Part shown: piece by piece, positions 54,112-62,449 of the stretch
How positions within the stretch are numbered: position 1 is the first letter of the stretch
Layout: each line of letters starts with the position of its first letter
Assembly: GCF_022829725.1 (NCBI RefSeq)
Contig: NZ_JAKSYG010000062.1
Location: forward strand, 1-64,000
DNA length: 64,000 bases
Origin: Methylobacterium sp. E-005
Lineage (GTDB): Bacteria > Pseudomonadota > Alphaproteobacteria > Rhizobiales > Beijerinckiaceae
Direction of reading: 5' to 3'
Translations under genes and position numbers: made by a program
Notes under the pieces: model-generated
Databases searched by the model: none
The model's input: the letters and a program-made list of their open reading frames with translations, nothing else
What the model was told of the DNA's origin: nothing

Positions 54112-55095
54112 ATGAGCCGCCGCATCGTGGCAGGACTGAGCGTTGTCGCCCTCGGCACGTGGGTTGCCCTATGCGGTCCGGCGGCCGCCTTCACGGCTTA
54201 CGTCACCAACGAGAAGGGCAATTCGGTCAGCGTCATCGACAGCAACACGATGGCGGTCACCGCCACGTGGAAGGTCGGGCGACGCCCCCGCGGCGTGACC
54301 CTGTCCAAGGACGGCAAGGAGCTGTTCGTCTGCGCCAGCGACGACGACCGGATCGACGTGCTCGACACCAGCTCCGGCAAGGTGGTCCGCTCGCTCCGCT
54401 CGGGGCCGGACCCGGAGCAGTTCATCCTCGATGCCTCGGGCAACCCGCTGTACGTCGCCAACGAGGACGACAGCCAAGTCACCATCATCGACATCGAGAA
54501 GAACAAGGTGCTGGCCGAGGTGCCGGTCGGCGTCGAGCCGGAGGGAATGGGCCTGTCGCCGGACGGCAAGGTCTTGGTCAACACCTCCGAGACGACCAAT
54601 ATGGCCCACTTCATCGACACAAAGACGTTCCAGGTCATCGACAACGTGCTGGTGGATGCGCGCCCGCGCTTCGCCGAGTTCACCGCCGACGGCAAGTTCC
54701 TGTGGGTGTCCGCGGAGGTCGGCGGCACGGTGAGCGTGATCGATGTCGCCCAACGCCGGGTGATCAAGAAAATCACCTTCAAGATCCCGAGCGTGAACGA
54801 CGAGGCGATCCAGCCTGTCGGCATCCGGATCACCAAGGACGGGTCCAAGGCCTTCGTGGCGCTCGGGCCTGCCAATCGCGTCGCGGTGATCGACGCCAAG
54901 ACCTACACGGTCGAAAAATACCTGCCCGTGGGCCAGCGCGTCTGGCAACTGGCCTTCACGCCGGACCAGAAGCAGCTCTTCACCACGAACGGCACCTCCA
55001 ACGATGTCTCGGTGATCGATGTGGCCTCCGAAAAGGTGGTCAAAAGCATTCCGGTCGGCCTGCTGCCGTGGGGCGTAGCCATCTCGCCGAACTGA
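54112..55095 (+). CDS. YncE-like beta-propeller, PQQ/lanthanide cluster (LutD-like)
   Basis: This 327-residue exported protein has a signal (AGLSVVALGTWVALCGPAAA) and regular blades such as LSKDGKELFVCASDDDRIDV and VNDEAIQPVGIRITKDGSKA, the TIGR03866-type propeller found with PQQ-dependent ABC systems. The related LutD of Methylorubrum is reported to bind lanthanides. Acidic clusters (NEDDSQVTIID, ASDDDRIDVLD) are compatible with metal binding. GGGAAGGGAAAGG gives a strong Shine-Dalgarno. It lies 136 bases after the binding-protein gene and 58 before the cupredoxin-like gene. Confidence 0.83.
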   Translation: MSRRIVAGLSVVALGTWVALCGPAAAFTAYVTNEKGNSVSVIDSNTMAVTATWKVGRRPRGVTLSKDGKELFVCASDDDRIDVLDTSSGKVVRSLRSGPDPEQFILDASGNPLYVANEDDSQVTIIDIEKNKVLAEVPVGVEPEGMGLSPDGKVLVNTSETTNMAHFIDTKTFQVIDNVLVDARPRFAEFTADGKFLWVSAEVGGTVSVIDVAQRRVIKKITFKIPSVNDEAIQPVGIRITKDGSKAFVALGPANRVAVIDAKTYTVEKYLPVGQRVWQLAFTPDQKQLFTTNGTSNDVSVIDVASEKVVKSIPVGLLPWGVAISPN

Positions 55096-55153
55096 TCCGG
55101 AGCCGCCGCAATCAAGACCGCCCGATCGGCGGCAGAGGGCAGGAAGCGACACG

Positions 55154-55585
55154 ATGCGGATGTTTCGATGGGCCGTCTTCGCCTGCGCGGGGATGCTCGC
55201 AGCTGGTCCGGCCCTTTCGCTGGATCTCACCAAGAAGCGGGAGAACCTGCCCGATCTTGTCCTCGGCGACGATCAGGGCAACGATTTCGTGGTCGAGAAC
55301 AAGGACATCACGCTGGAATCCGGCAAGGCCTACCGGCTGCGCATCGTCGCCAAGGGACGCCAGGAATACAAATTCTATGCGCCGGAGTTCTTCCGGTACA
55401 TCTGGTTCAACCAGATCGTGATCGAGCACAAGGAAATCCACGGTGGCGGCCCGCCCGACCACCTGGAGTTCGACGATCCGGGCGAGATCGCGATCGAGTT
55501 CGTGGCGATCAAGCCGGGCACCTACACCTGGGCGGCGCATGGACTCGAATCCAAGGGCATGACCGGCACGCTGACGGTGAAGTGA
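55154..55585 (+). CDS. Cupredoxin-like exported protein lacking the copper-ligand Cys
   Basis: This 143-residue protein has a signal (RWAVFACAGMLAAGPALS) and a cupredoxin-like beta-sandwich pattern: DITLESGKAYRLRIVAKGRQ and a C-terminal YTWAAHGLESKGMTGTLTVK. Copper cupredoxins of this shape have Y-x2-C-x2-H and a Met. Here the Cys place is Trp/Ala (YTWAAH), leaving only His and Met. A normal type-1 copper site is therefore unlikely; another metal or a structural role is possible. It lies inside the PQQ/lanthanide ABC operon. Confidence 0.75.
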   Translation: MRMFRWAVFACAGMLAAGPALSLDLTKKRENLPDLVLGDDQGNDFVVENKDITLESGKAYRLRIVAKGRQEYKFYAPEFFRYIWFNQIVIEHKEIHGGGPPDHLEFDDPGEIAIEFVAIKPGTYTWAAHGLESKGMTGTLTVK

Positions 55586-55824
55586 TGCGTGCGATCCTAC
55601 TCGTCTCGACTCTCCTGTGCGCCGGGCCTGCGCTCGCCGACGACGCCTCCGCCTGTTCCGAAGGCATCGCGATGATCCGCGACGCCCTGGCGCTGAACCC
55701 GCCTGAATCCGCGTTGCCCAAGCTTCGCAAGGCCCTGCGGGTCGCCGAACGGGAGCAGAAGGAGGGTGAGTACGACGAGTGCCTCGATGCCGTCGCCGAC
55801 GCTTGGAAGGTGCTGGGCCGATGA
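55585..55824 (+). CDS. Small exported two-cysteine protein
   Basis: This 79-residue ORF starts at an ATG overlapping the preceding stop (TGATG). It has a signal peptide (AILLVSTLLCAGPALA), then a short helical domain with two Cys (ASACSEGIAMIRDAL and EYDECLDAVADAW), suggesting a disulfide-linked helical hairpin. Its end overlaps the ATPase start by four bases. The tight coupling on both sides supports it as real. No family known. Confidence 0.7.
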   Translation: MRAILLVSTLLCAGPALADDASACSEGIAMIRDALALNPPESALPKLRKALRVAEREQKEGEYDECLDAVADAWKVLGR

Positions 55825-56564
55825 GCGCCGATGCCGCCCTGCGCGTCGAGCATGTCGGCCATCGCTTCGGCGCCCGGGCGGCCCTCGACGATGTGTCGCT
55901 CGAGGTTGGGCGCGGGCGCTTCGCGGCCCTGCTCGGGCCGAACGGCGCCGGCAAGACCACGCTGTTTTCGGTGATCACCCGCCTCTACAACAACCAGACC
56001 GGGCGGGTCTCGATCTTCGGTCACGCGCTCGATCGCGAGCCCTCTCGGGCGCTCGCCCGGCTCGGTGTGGTGTTCCAGGCGCGCACCCTCGATACAGACC
56101 TCACCGTCGAGCAGAACCTTCTCTACCACGCCAGCCTGCACGGCATCGCCCGCGGCGCCGGGAAGGAACGCGTCGGCCTCCTCCTCGACCGCGTGGGGCT
56201 CTCCGACCGGCGCCACGACAAGGTCCGGACGCTCTCGGGCGGCCAGTCGCGCCGCATCGAAATCGCCCGTTCGCTGATACATCGTCCGGACCTGCTCCTC
56301 CTCGACGAGCCCACGGTGGGCCTCGATCTCGAATCGCGCGCCGATATCGTCGCGATCGTCCGGGCGCTGGTGCGCGAGGAGGGCCTGTCGGTCCTCTGGG
56401 CGACCCACATCTTCGAGGAGATTTCGCCCGAGGACGACGCGATCGTGCTCCATCGCGGCCGGATTGTTGCCTGGGGCCGGGCCGGCGATATCGGCGCGCC
56501 CGGGGAGGCGCTCGCCGACGCGTTCCGGCGCATCGTGGCGGAGCCGGGGAGGGCGGCGGCATGA
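55821..56564 (+). CDS. ABC transporter ATP-binding protein (LutE/PedB-like)
   Basis: This 247-residue ATPase has Walker A LGPNGAGKTTLFSVI, Q-loop VVFQARTLDTDLTVEQNL, signature LSGGQSRRIEIARSL, Walker B LLLLDEPTVGLD and an H-loop in LWATHIFEEI. It is of the ABC-2 (exporter-type) class and resembles the ATPase of PQQ-dependent alcohol oxidation systems (TIGR03864 type). ATG 55821 overlaps the small gene upstream; the ABC-2 permease follows after 43 bases. Confidence 0.92.
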   Translation: MSADAALRVEHVGHRFGARAALDDVSLEVGRGRFAALLGPNGAGKTTLFSVITRLYNNQTGRVSIFGHALDREPSRALARLGVVFQARTLDTDLTVEQNLLYHASLHGIARGAGKERVGLLLDRVGLSDRRHDKVRTLSGGQSRRIEIARSLIHRPDLLLLDEPTVGLDLESRADIVAIVRALVREEGLSVLWATHIFEEISPEDDAIVLHRGRIVAWGRAGDIGAPGEALADAFRRIVAEPGRAAA

Positions 56565-56607
56565 CCGGGCGGACAAGCGGCGATTCGCAGGATCGGAGGC
56601 AGCATCC

Positions 56608-57501
56608 ATGACGGCGCCGACGCATGTCTCCACCCCCGTCACGACGGTGCCGGCCCGCACCGCCCCAGTCCGGATCGGCCGGCTCGACACGGTCGGCTAC
56701 CTGATCTGCCTCGGCGGCATCGTCCGTCGGGAGCTCCTGCGCTTTTTCAATCAGAAGGAGCGGTTCTTCTCGGCCCTGGTCCGGCCCCTCGTGTGGCTGT
56801 TCATCTTCGCGGCGGGCTTTCGCAATACGCTCGGTGTCTCGATCGAGCCGCCCTACCAGACCTACGTGCTCTACGAGGTCTACGTGGTGCCCGGCCTCGC
56901 CGTGATGATCCAGCTGTTCAACGGCATGCAATCGTCGCTCTCGATGGTCTACGACCGCGAGGTCGGCTCGATGAAGGTCCTGCTGACCTCGCCCTATCCG
57001 CGCTGGCTGCTGTTACTGGCCAAGCTGATCGCCGGCGTCGCGGTCTCGGTCGTGCAGGCCTACGCGTTCCTGGCGGTCGCCTATTTCTGGGAGACCGACA
57101 TCCCGCCGCTGGGCTACCTCACGGCTCTCCCGGCCTTCCTCGCGTCGGGGCTGATGCTCGGTGCGATCGGCCTGTTCCTGTCCTCGCTGGTGCGCCAGCT
57201 CGAGAACTTCGCCAGCGTGATGAACTTCGTGATCTTCCCGATGTTCTTCGCCTCCTCGGCCCTCTACCCGCTGTGGCGGATAAGGGAATCGTCCGAGACC
57301 CTCTACTGGATCTGCGAGCTCAACCCGTTCAGCCACGCGGTCCAGCTCGTCCGCTATGCCCTCTACGTCCAGTTCGAGCCCGTGGCCTGCGCCGTGGTGG
57401 TGGGCGTCACCCTCGCTTTTTTCGGCATGGCGGTGATCGCCTATGATCCCGGCCGCGGCATCATGGCCCGGCGCGGCGGCCCGGCCGGCGAGACCCCCTG
57501 A
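56608..57501 (+). CDS. ABC-2 type permease (LutF/PedC-like)
   Basis: This 297-residue inner-membrane permease of the ABC-2 family has about six hydrophobic segments and conserved phrases (FFSALVRPLVWLFIFAAGFR, NPFSHAVQLVRYALYVQFE). It is of the TIGR03861 type seen in PQQ-dependent alcohol-utilisation clusters, and in methylotrophs and Pseudomonas the ATPase/permease pair is implicated in lanthanide uptake. GGAGG precedes ATG 56608 by about 8 bases. Direction of transport is formally uncertain, as ABC-2 systems usually export. Confidence 0.9.
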   Translation: MTAPTHVSTPVTTVPARTAPVRIGRLDTVGYLICLGGIVRRELLRFFNQKERFFSALVRPLVWLFIFAAGFRNTLGVSIEPPYQTYVLYEVYVVPGLAVMIQLFNGMQSSLSMVYDREVGSMKVLLTSPYPRWLLLLAKLIAGVAVSVVQAYAFLAVAYFWETDIPPLGYLTALPAFLASGLMLGAIGLFLSSLVRQLENFASVMNFVIFPMFFASSALYPLWRIRESSETLYWICELNPFSHAVQLVRYALYVQFEPVACAVVVGVTLAFFGMAVIAYDPGRGIMARRGGPAGETP

Positions 57502-57515
57502 TGGAGCCCGTTTCG

Positions 57516-58154
57516 ATGAACCGTATCGCCCGCCGCTTCCTCGGCTCCACCCTCGGCCTGATCCTGCTGGCCGGCCCGGCCATGGCGCAGCCCAAGGCCG
57601 ATCCGGACTGGCCCTGCGTGCAGCGCAAAGTCGCGACCCTCAGCCCGGGCCAGTTCTGGACCGGGCCGGACATCGCGGCAGCGGGCGACTGGGGCAGCGA
57701 CAACGATGCGGCCGTGCTCGCCCAGAAGATCGCCTCCCGGCGCACCGACCTATCGCAGGTCGGACCGCTCCTCGATGACTTTTCCAGCAAGTTCGGCAGC
57801 GACAAGGACGCTAAGGACAAGGCCCTGACCCGGGTTTATGCGGGCGTCTTCGAGGTGATCAACGGCGAGCGCGACAAGGTCGTGGGCGGCATTGCCCGCT
57901 ATTCGCAGGGCCAGCGCCGGATGGCGGAGCGGATCCGCGACGAGGCCGACAAGATCAGCCAGACCAAGGACGCGCCGAGCGCGACCGACGCCACAGAACT
58001 CCCGAAGGACCAGTCAGAACTCGAAACGAAGTTCGCCTGGGACCGCCGCATCTTCCAGGAGCGCAGCCAGTCGCTGACCTATGTCTGCGAAGTGCCGCAG
58101 CTTCTCGAGCAGCGGCTGGGTGAGATCGCGCGGATGATCCAGGCGAAGCTCTGA
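57516..58154 (+). CDS. Exported protein of the PQQ/lanthanide ABC operon (LutG-like)
   Basis: This 212-residue protein has a signal peptide (FLGSTLGLILLAGPAMAQP), then an early Cys (DWPCVQRKVATLSPGQFWTG) and a mostly helical body (RYSQGQRRMAERIRDEADKI) with a late Cys (SLTYVCEVPQLL). Similar exported proteins follow the permease in lut-type operons, with unknown role. ATG 57516 has GGAG 10 bases upstream; ATG 57501, overlapping the permease stop, is an alternative start that adds five residues. Confidence 0.75.
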   Translation: MNRIARRFLGSTLGLILLAGPAMAQPKADPDWPCVQRKVATLSPGQFWTGPDIAAAGDWGSDNDAAVLAQKIASRRTDLSQVGPLLDDFSSKFGSDKDAKDKALTRVYAGVFEVINGERDKVVGGIARYSQGQRRMAERIRDEADKISQTKDAPSATDATELPKDQSELETKFAWDRRIFQERSQSLTYVCEVPQLLEQRLGEIARMIQAKL

Positions 58155-58360
58155 CAGATCTGCATCGTTCACCCTCGAATGACGGGCGCCTCAGCGGTCA
58201 TCTGACCGCGCCGGGCGCCCGCCTGCGTTTCGGATCGCCCGCATGCGGCCTCCTGTCTCGGGAACGGGCCTGTGCGCCCGGCGTCTCCTCGGAGAGTCGT
58301 TCCGGCGCGCCCATTGGGGTCGTGCGCCGGACGCACCATGCCGTCAGGAGATCCAACCCG

Positions 58361-58714
58361 ATGATGTTCCGTCTTGCCGCCGCAGCCCTGGCCATCGCCG
58401 CAGCAACGCCCGCCCTCGCGACACCGTGCGCCGACGAAGTCAGCACCCTGCAGCGGCGGCTCGACAGCGCCGGCGCGGCCATGGTGACGGGCAAGACACC
58501 GCCCGGCGGCGTGACCTCGTCGGATTCCCCGAAGGCCCTCGACAAGCCCCCGGCACTGACCAAGGGCGATGCCAGCGTGAAGCCGACGGCCGCGGGCGTG
58601 GAGGAAGCCAAGAAGCTCGTCGCGAAGGCCGGCGAGCAGGATAAGGCCGGCGACGCCCAGGGCTGCCGCGACACGATCATGAAGGCCAAGGAGAAGGCCG
58701 GCGCGCTGCCGTAG
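58361..58714 (+). CDS. Small exported protein, end of the PQQ/lanthanide-type operon
   Basis: This 117-residue protein has a signal peptide (RLAAAALAIAAATPALA). The mature part is Ala/Lys-rich and helical, with Cys near the start (TPCADEVSTLQRRL) and near the end (QGCRDTIMKAK), and a Pro/Ser/Thr-rich middle. I looked for lanmodulin EF-hands (D-x-D-x-D loops) and there are none. The gap of 206 bases before it holds no gene, so it may have its own promoter. A strong hairpin follows. Confidence 0.7.
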   Translation: MMFRLAAAALAIAAATPALATPCADEVSTLQRRLDSAGAAMVTGKTPPGGVTSSDSPKALDKPPALTKGDASVKPTAAGVEEAKKLVAKAGEQDKAGDAQGCRDTIMKAKEKAGALP

Positions 58715-58722
58715 GGCGCAAC

Positions 58723-58757
58723 ACGCGGCCCCGACCAGCTTCTGGTCGGGGCCGCGT
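58723..58757. terminator. Strong bidirectional hairpin between convergent genes
   Basis: A perfect 16-bp stem (58723-58738 with 58742-58757) and a 3-base loop (ctt) lies 8 bases after the small exported-protein gene and 8 bases before the end of the convergent sugar transferase gene. The GC-rich stem should stop transcription from both sides, though no long T run is present. Confidence 0.7.
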
Positions 58758-58765
58758 CGCCGAGG

Positions 58766-60286
58766 TCAGTACGCGTTCTCGGTCTTCAGCAGCGCGAACG
58801 GCGTCGTCGCCAGGATCTGGAGATCGAGGAGAACCGACCAGTTCTCAATGTAGTAGAGGTCGTGCTCGACGCGTCGCTGCAATTTCTCGGATGTATCGGT
58901 CTCGCCGCGCCAGCCGTTGATCTGCGCCCAGCCGGTGATGCCGGGTTTCACCTTGTGACGGGCGAAATAACCGTCGACCACTTGATCGTAGAGGGTATTG
59001 GCGGCTTTGGCCTGAAGGGCGTGGGGCCGCGGGCCGACGAGCGACAGGTCGCCCTTCAGAACGTTGAACAGCTGCGGTAGCTCATCGAGCGACGTCTTAC
59101 GGATGAACCGGCCGACCGGGGTCACCCGCGGATCGCCGCGGGTGACCATCCTGGCCGCCCCTGCGTCGCATTGATCGACATACATCGAGCGGAACTTGAA
59201 CACCTCGATCAGCTCGTTGTTGAAGCCATGCCGCTTCTGCCGGAACAGCACTGGCCCGCGGGACGTCAGCCGGACGGCGAGCGCCACGCCGAGCATGATC
59301 GGCGACAGGGCCAGCAGCATCAGCAGCCCGACGCAGCGGTCGAACAGCGCCTTCACGACGACATCCCAGTCGGCGATCGGCTTGTCGAACACGTCGAGCA
59401 CCGGAACGGATCCGAGATAGGAATAGCTGCGTGGCCGCAGGCGCAGCTTGGCCGCGTGTGCCGAGAGCCGAATATCGATCGGCAGGACCCACAGCTTGGC
59501 CAGCATCTGCAGGATGCGGCCTTCGGCGGTGATGGGAATGGTGAAGACGATCAGGTCGAGCCGTGCGCTCCGGGCATAGGCCACGAGGTCGTCGACATTC
59601 CCGAGCTTTGGGTGCCCCGCCACCACGTCCGAGGAACGGTCGGTGTTGCGGTCATCGAAAACGCCGACGATGCGGATCCCGCTATCGCTCTGCGTCTCGA
59701 GGGCGGCAATCAGCTCTTCGGCCGGTTTGCCGCCGCCGACGATCGCGGTGCGCCGATCGAATCGGCCGGCCCGCGTCTGCGCATCGATGACCCGGTACAG
59801 GACGAACCGCCCGAGAAGGAGCACGGTGAGCCCTGAGCCATAGAACGTCGCCAGCCACAGCCGCGAATAGTGATCGGCGACCTTCGCCAGGACCAGCCCG
59901 GCGGCAACCATCAGGAAGGTGAGCGACCAGGCGGCGATCAGTCGGAGCGCGGTCTTGGAGAAGGCGCGAAACGCGGCGATGCGGTAACAGCCCGCCGTCT
60001 GGGTCAGGGCCACCGTGATCAACGCGATCATCCCGATCGCACCGGCATAGGTCAGGCCGAACGGAACGCGTCCGCGCAGCATGAGAAGGTGCAGGAGCGC
60101 GCCGAGGCCGAAGATCAGGATGCACTCCGCCCCCCGGACCAGCCCCGCCACCACAACCGGGGAGATCGCCGGCGCGCCCGGCAGGGCGGTCTCGGCCAGC
60201 GGTACCGCGCGGTCGGCCTGGGGGGCGGATTGCGAATCGAGAGGACTGGCGGCTTCCAACAGATCGCGGATATCGAACGCACTCAT
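58766..60286 (-). CDS. Undecaprenyl-phosphate sugar phosphotransferase (exopolysaccharide, WcaJ/PssY-like)
   Basis: This 506-residue membrane enzyme starts exopolysaccharide repeat synthesis by moving a sugar-1-phosphate to undecaprenyl phosphate. An N-terminal half with several membrane helices (about residues 45-175) and a CoA-binding-like domain (TAIVGGGKPAEELIAAL, GIRIVGVFDDRN) precedes the catalytic C-terminal half. This has KRHGFNNELIEVFKFRSMY, IRKTSLDELPQLFNVLKGDLSLVGPRP and the C-terminal VKPGITGWAQINGWRGET. It is probably coupled to the glycosyltransferase upstream. ATG 60286 has a GAGGG Shine-Dalgarno. Confidence 0.92.
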   Translation of the reverse strand: MSAFDIRDLLEAASPLDSQSAPQADRAVPLAETALPGAPAISPVVVAGLVRGAECILIFGLGALLHLLMLRGRVPFGLTYAGAIGMIALITVALTQTAGCYRIAAFRAFSKTALRLIAAWSLTFLMVAAGLVLAKVADHYSRLWLATFYGSGLTVLLLGRFVLYRVIDAQTRAGRFDRRTAIVGGGKPAEELIAALETQSDSGIRIVGVFDDRNTDRSSDVVAGHPKLGNVDDLVAYARSARLDLIVFTIPITAEGRILQMLAKLWVLPIDIRLSAHAAKLRLRPRSYSYLGSVPVLDVFDKPIADWDVVVKALFDRCVGLLMLLALSPIMLGVALAVRLTSRGPVLFRQKRHGFNNELIEVFKFRSMYVDQCDAGAARMVTRGDPRVTPVGRFIRKTSLDELPQLFNVLKGDLSLVGPRPHALQAKAANTLYDQVVDGYFARHKVKPGITGWAQINGWRGETDTSEKLQRRVEHDLYYIENWSVLLDLQILATTPFALLKTENAY

Positions 60287-60368
60287 CGAACGGCCCTCTT
60301 CCACACCCGCCGGCGGTTTCCGCAATTACAGCTTGGCATGAAGCATTGTCGGAAGACTTAAGGGCGAA

Positions 60369-60400
60369 CCGCCCGCGACGATCTTGATCGTTGCGGGCGG
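60369..60400. terminator. Hairpin between the two polysaccharide genes
   Basis: A 15-bp stem with one G-U pair (60369-60383 with 60386-60400) lies downstream of the glycosyltransferase gene on the minus strand and 83 bases before the sugar-transferase start. It is a good intrinsic-terminator shape, with weak T content after it. Confidence 0.55.
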
Positions 60401-60431
60401 GCTGCTAGCCATCGTGTTTCGGCGGCTTGTC

Positions 60432-61631
60432 TCAGGCGGTCCGAGCGCCCGCGATCTCCGGCACCTTGACGGTACGGCGGTCGCCGCGGGCCTGGAACGC
60501 GGCCGCATAGCCCGAGATCACTTCGCTGCCCATGCGCTCCAGGGAGAACCGCTCATGGACCGAAGCGCTGAGCGCGCGCACCCGGGCCGCGAGCACCTCG
60601 GGCGCCTCATCGAGGATTGTTCGGATACCGGAGGCGAGGGCGGAAGAATCGCGTGCGGGGATGAGATCGCCCGCTGCCTCCCCGAAGATCTCGGGGATGC
60701 CCCCAACCCGGGTCGAAACCAGCGGCTGCTGCGCGGCCGCAGCCTCGAGGACCACGTAGGGCAGCGATTCAGCGAGGGAGGGAACCACCAGGATCCGGCC
60801 GCGCGCCAGGACGGACCGGATCGCCTGCGGCGGCTCGAAGGAGACTGCGCCGCCGAGTCCGAGGCGGTCGACGTTCTCGCGCAGGATCTCGGCATCCGGC
60901 CCGGATCCGACCATCAGCAATCGCAACGACCGGCCCTCCGCGCGAAGCTGGACGAGGGCTTCGAGCAGGTACGGCAGGCCCTTGGCCTCCCGCAACTCGC
61001 CGACATAGAGCAGATCGAAGGGATCCTCGACGCGTTCGAGCGGTGCAAATTCCGCGTCGGCGAGTCCGTTGTGGACGATGCGCGTCACCCGTGCGGGTCC
61101 GCCCACGAAGCTTCGGTGCCGCCCGGCGACATACTCACTCTCGAACAGGAAGGCGTCCGTCCGGCGGGCGAGGATCGCCTCGGCTCCCATGTAGAGGCGG
61201 TGCAGCGCGCTGCCGGGCCGATAATTGTAGCTGCCGCCATGCGGGGTGTAGCTTCGGATCGCCGCGCTGCTCCGGGCGAGCCGGGCGTAAGCGCCACCCT
61301 TGGCGCCGTGGCCGTGGAGGACATTGGCCTCGACCATGGCCGCCCGCCGGGCAACCGCCTTCAGGCAGGTACAGTCCGACCGGTCCGGATTGCGCTGCAT
61401 CGGGATCCGGACGAGACCGAGTTCGAGGCAGGGCAGAAGATCAGCAAGAGCCCGTTCGCCACGCTCGCCGCCCGTCGTCGAGTCGCAGACGATGCCGACC
61501 GCGTGACCCGCGGCAGCCTGGAGCCGGGCCAGATCCATCACATGCCGGAAGAGTCCCCCAACCGGGGCCCGGAAGACATGCAGGATCCGGTAACGCTCTG
61601 GGGTTCGAGCCTCGTTCGACTTGGCGACCAC
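60432..61631 (-). CDS. Glycosyltransferase family 4 protein
   Basis: This 399-residue GT-B glycosyltransferase has an N-terminal acceptor domain (VFRAPVGGLFRHVMDLARLQ, LHGHGAKGGAYARLARSS) and a C-terminal nucleotide-sugar domain with LLYVGELREAKGLPYLLEAL, LLMVGSGPDAEIL, VPSLAESLPYVVLEAAAAQQ containing the E-x7-E motif. It probably adds a sugar to the lipid-linked unit started by the neighbouring transferase. No further polysaccharide genes (polymerase, flippase) are in the window. Confidence 0.88.
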   Translation of the reverse strand: MVAKSNEARTPERYRILHVFRAPVGGLFRHVMDLARLQAAAGHAVGIVCDSTTGGERGERALADLLPCLELGLVRIPMQRNPDRSDCTCLKAVARRAAMVEANVLHGHGAKGGAYARLARSSAAIRSYTPHGGSYNYRPGSALHRLYMGAEAILARRTDAFLFESEYVAGRHRSFVGGPARVTRIVHNGLADAEFAPLERVEDPFDLLYVGELREAKGLPYLLEALVQLRAEGRSLRLLMVGSGPDAEILRENVDRLGLGGAVSFEPPQAIRSVLARGRILVVPSLAESLPYVVLEAAAAQQPLVSTRVGGIPEIFGEAAGDLIPARDSSALASGIRTILDEAPEVLAARVRALSASVHERFSLERMGSEVISGYAAAFQARGDRRTVKVPEIAGARTA

Positions 61632-61762
61632 GGTATCGCTCCCGGTAGAAACTGTCCCGGGTTTTATGGTGCGCCAGTGGTCGAGCGTGTCTTAAACGTA
61701 GAGACCTGGGAGAAGGCTTTTCCTCAAGACGGTAACCGGAGTTTTACTGCCTCGAAAACAAG

Positions 61763-62449
61763 TCACGTCAAAGGTAGCCCGTTCAGGCTGGCCCAGATGG
61801 TTCCGTAGTGGCAGGCGGTGGCGGCCAGCACGAAGCCGTGCCAGATCGCGTTCTGGAACGGCAGGGTGCGCCAGACGTGGAAGACCACACCAATCGAGTA
61901 GAGTGCGCCGCCGATCGCCAGCAACCACAGGGCGGTCGGCTGAAGGCTCGCGATCACCGACTCGTAGGCGAACAGGCCGCTCCAGCCGAGCAGCAGGTAA
62001 AGACCGATGGAGAGACGGTCGAACCGCCCGGGCAGCAGGAGCTTGACGGCGATCCCGATCAGCGCGACTGCCCAGATCAGCGCCAGCAGCAAATACGCCC
62101 GCGCTCCGGACCCAACGAGGGCGACGAGCGGCGTGTAGGTGCCGGCGATCATCAGGTAGATCAGAGCGTGGTCGGCCCGGCGCAGCAACCACTTGCGTGG
62201 GCTGACCGGGTAGAGATTGTACAGGGCCGAAACGCCGAGCATCAGCACCAGGGCGGTCGCGTACACGACGACGGCGACGCGCTCGCCCAGACCCAGATGC
62301 GCGGTGACCGCCGTCGCTACCAGCGCCACGGCACCGGCCAGTCCCAGGACAACCCCGAGCCCATGGATCACGCCGTCCGCCATGATCTCGCGGGGCGTGT
62401 AATGCCACGTCAACGACAGCGGGCGACCATCCTCCGCGAGAGACATCAT
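61763..62449 (-). CDS. Hemolysin III/TrhA-family membrane protein
   Basis: This 228-residue protein with seven membrane segments is of the PAQR/hemolysin III family. Conserved pieces are LTWHYTPREIMADGVIHGLG at the start, SALYNLYPVSPRKWLLRRADHALIYLMIAGTYTPL in the middle with the histidine/aspartate set, and FHVWRTLPFQNAIWHGFVLAATACHYGTIW at the end. Relatives affect membrane energetics and homeostasis. Two possible starts, adjacent ATGs at 62449 and 62446. Confidence 0.9.
   Translation of the reverse strand: MMSLAEDGRPLSLTWHYTPREIMADGVIHGLGVVLGLAGAVALVATAVTAHLGLGERVAVVVYATALVLMLGVSALYNLYPVSPRKWLLRRADHALIYLMIAGTYTPLVALVGSGARAYLLLALIWAVALIGIAVKLLLPGRFDRLSIGLYLLLGWSGLFAYESVIASLQPTALWLLAIGGALYSIGVVFHVWRTLPFQNAIWHGFVLAATACHYGTIWASLNGLPLT

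Noticed and set aside
58361..58714. The small exported protein as lanmodulin
   Set aside because: No EF-hand loops (D-x-D-x-D pattern) are present; the middle is Pro/Ser/Thr-rich and lacks acidic metal loops.
60384..61808. 474-residue open frame opposite the glycosyltransferase
   Set aside because: Shadow frame; the opposite strand has a full glycosyltransferase with motifs.
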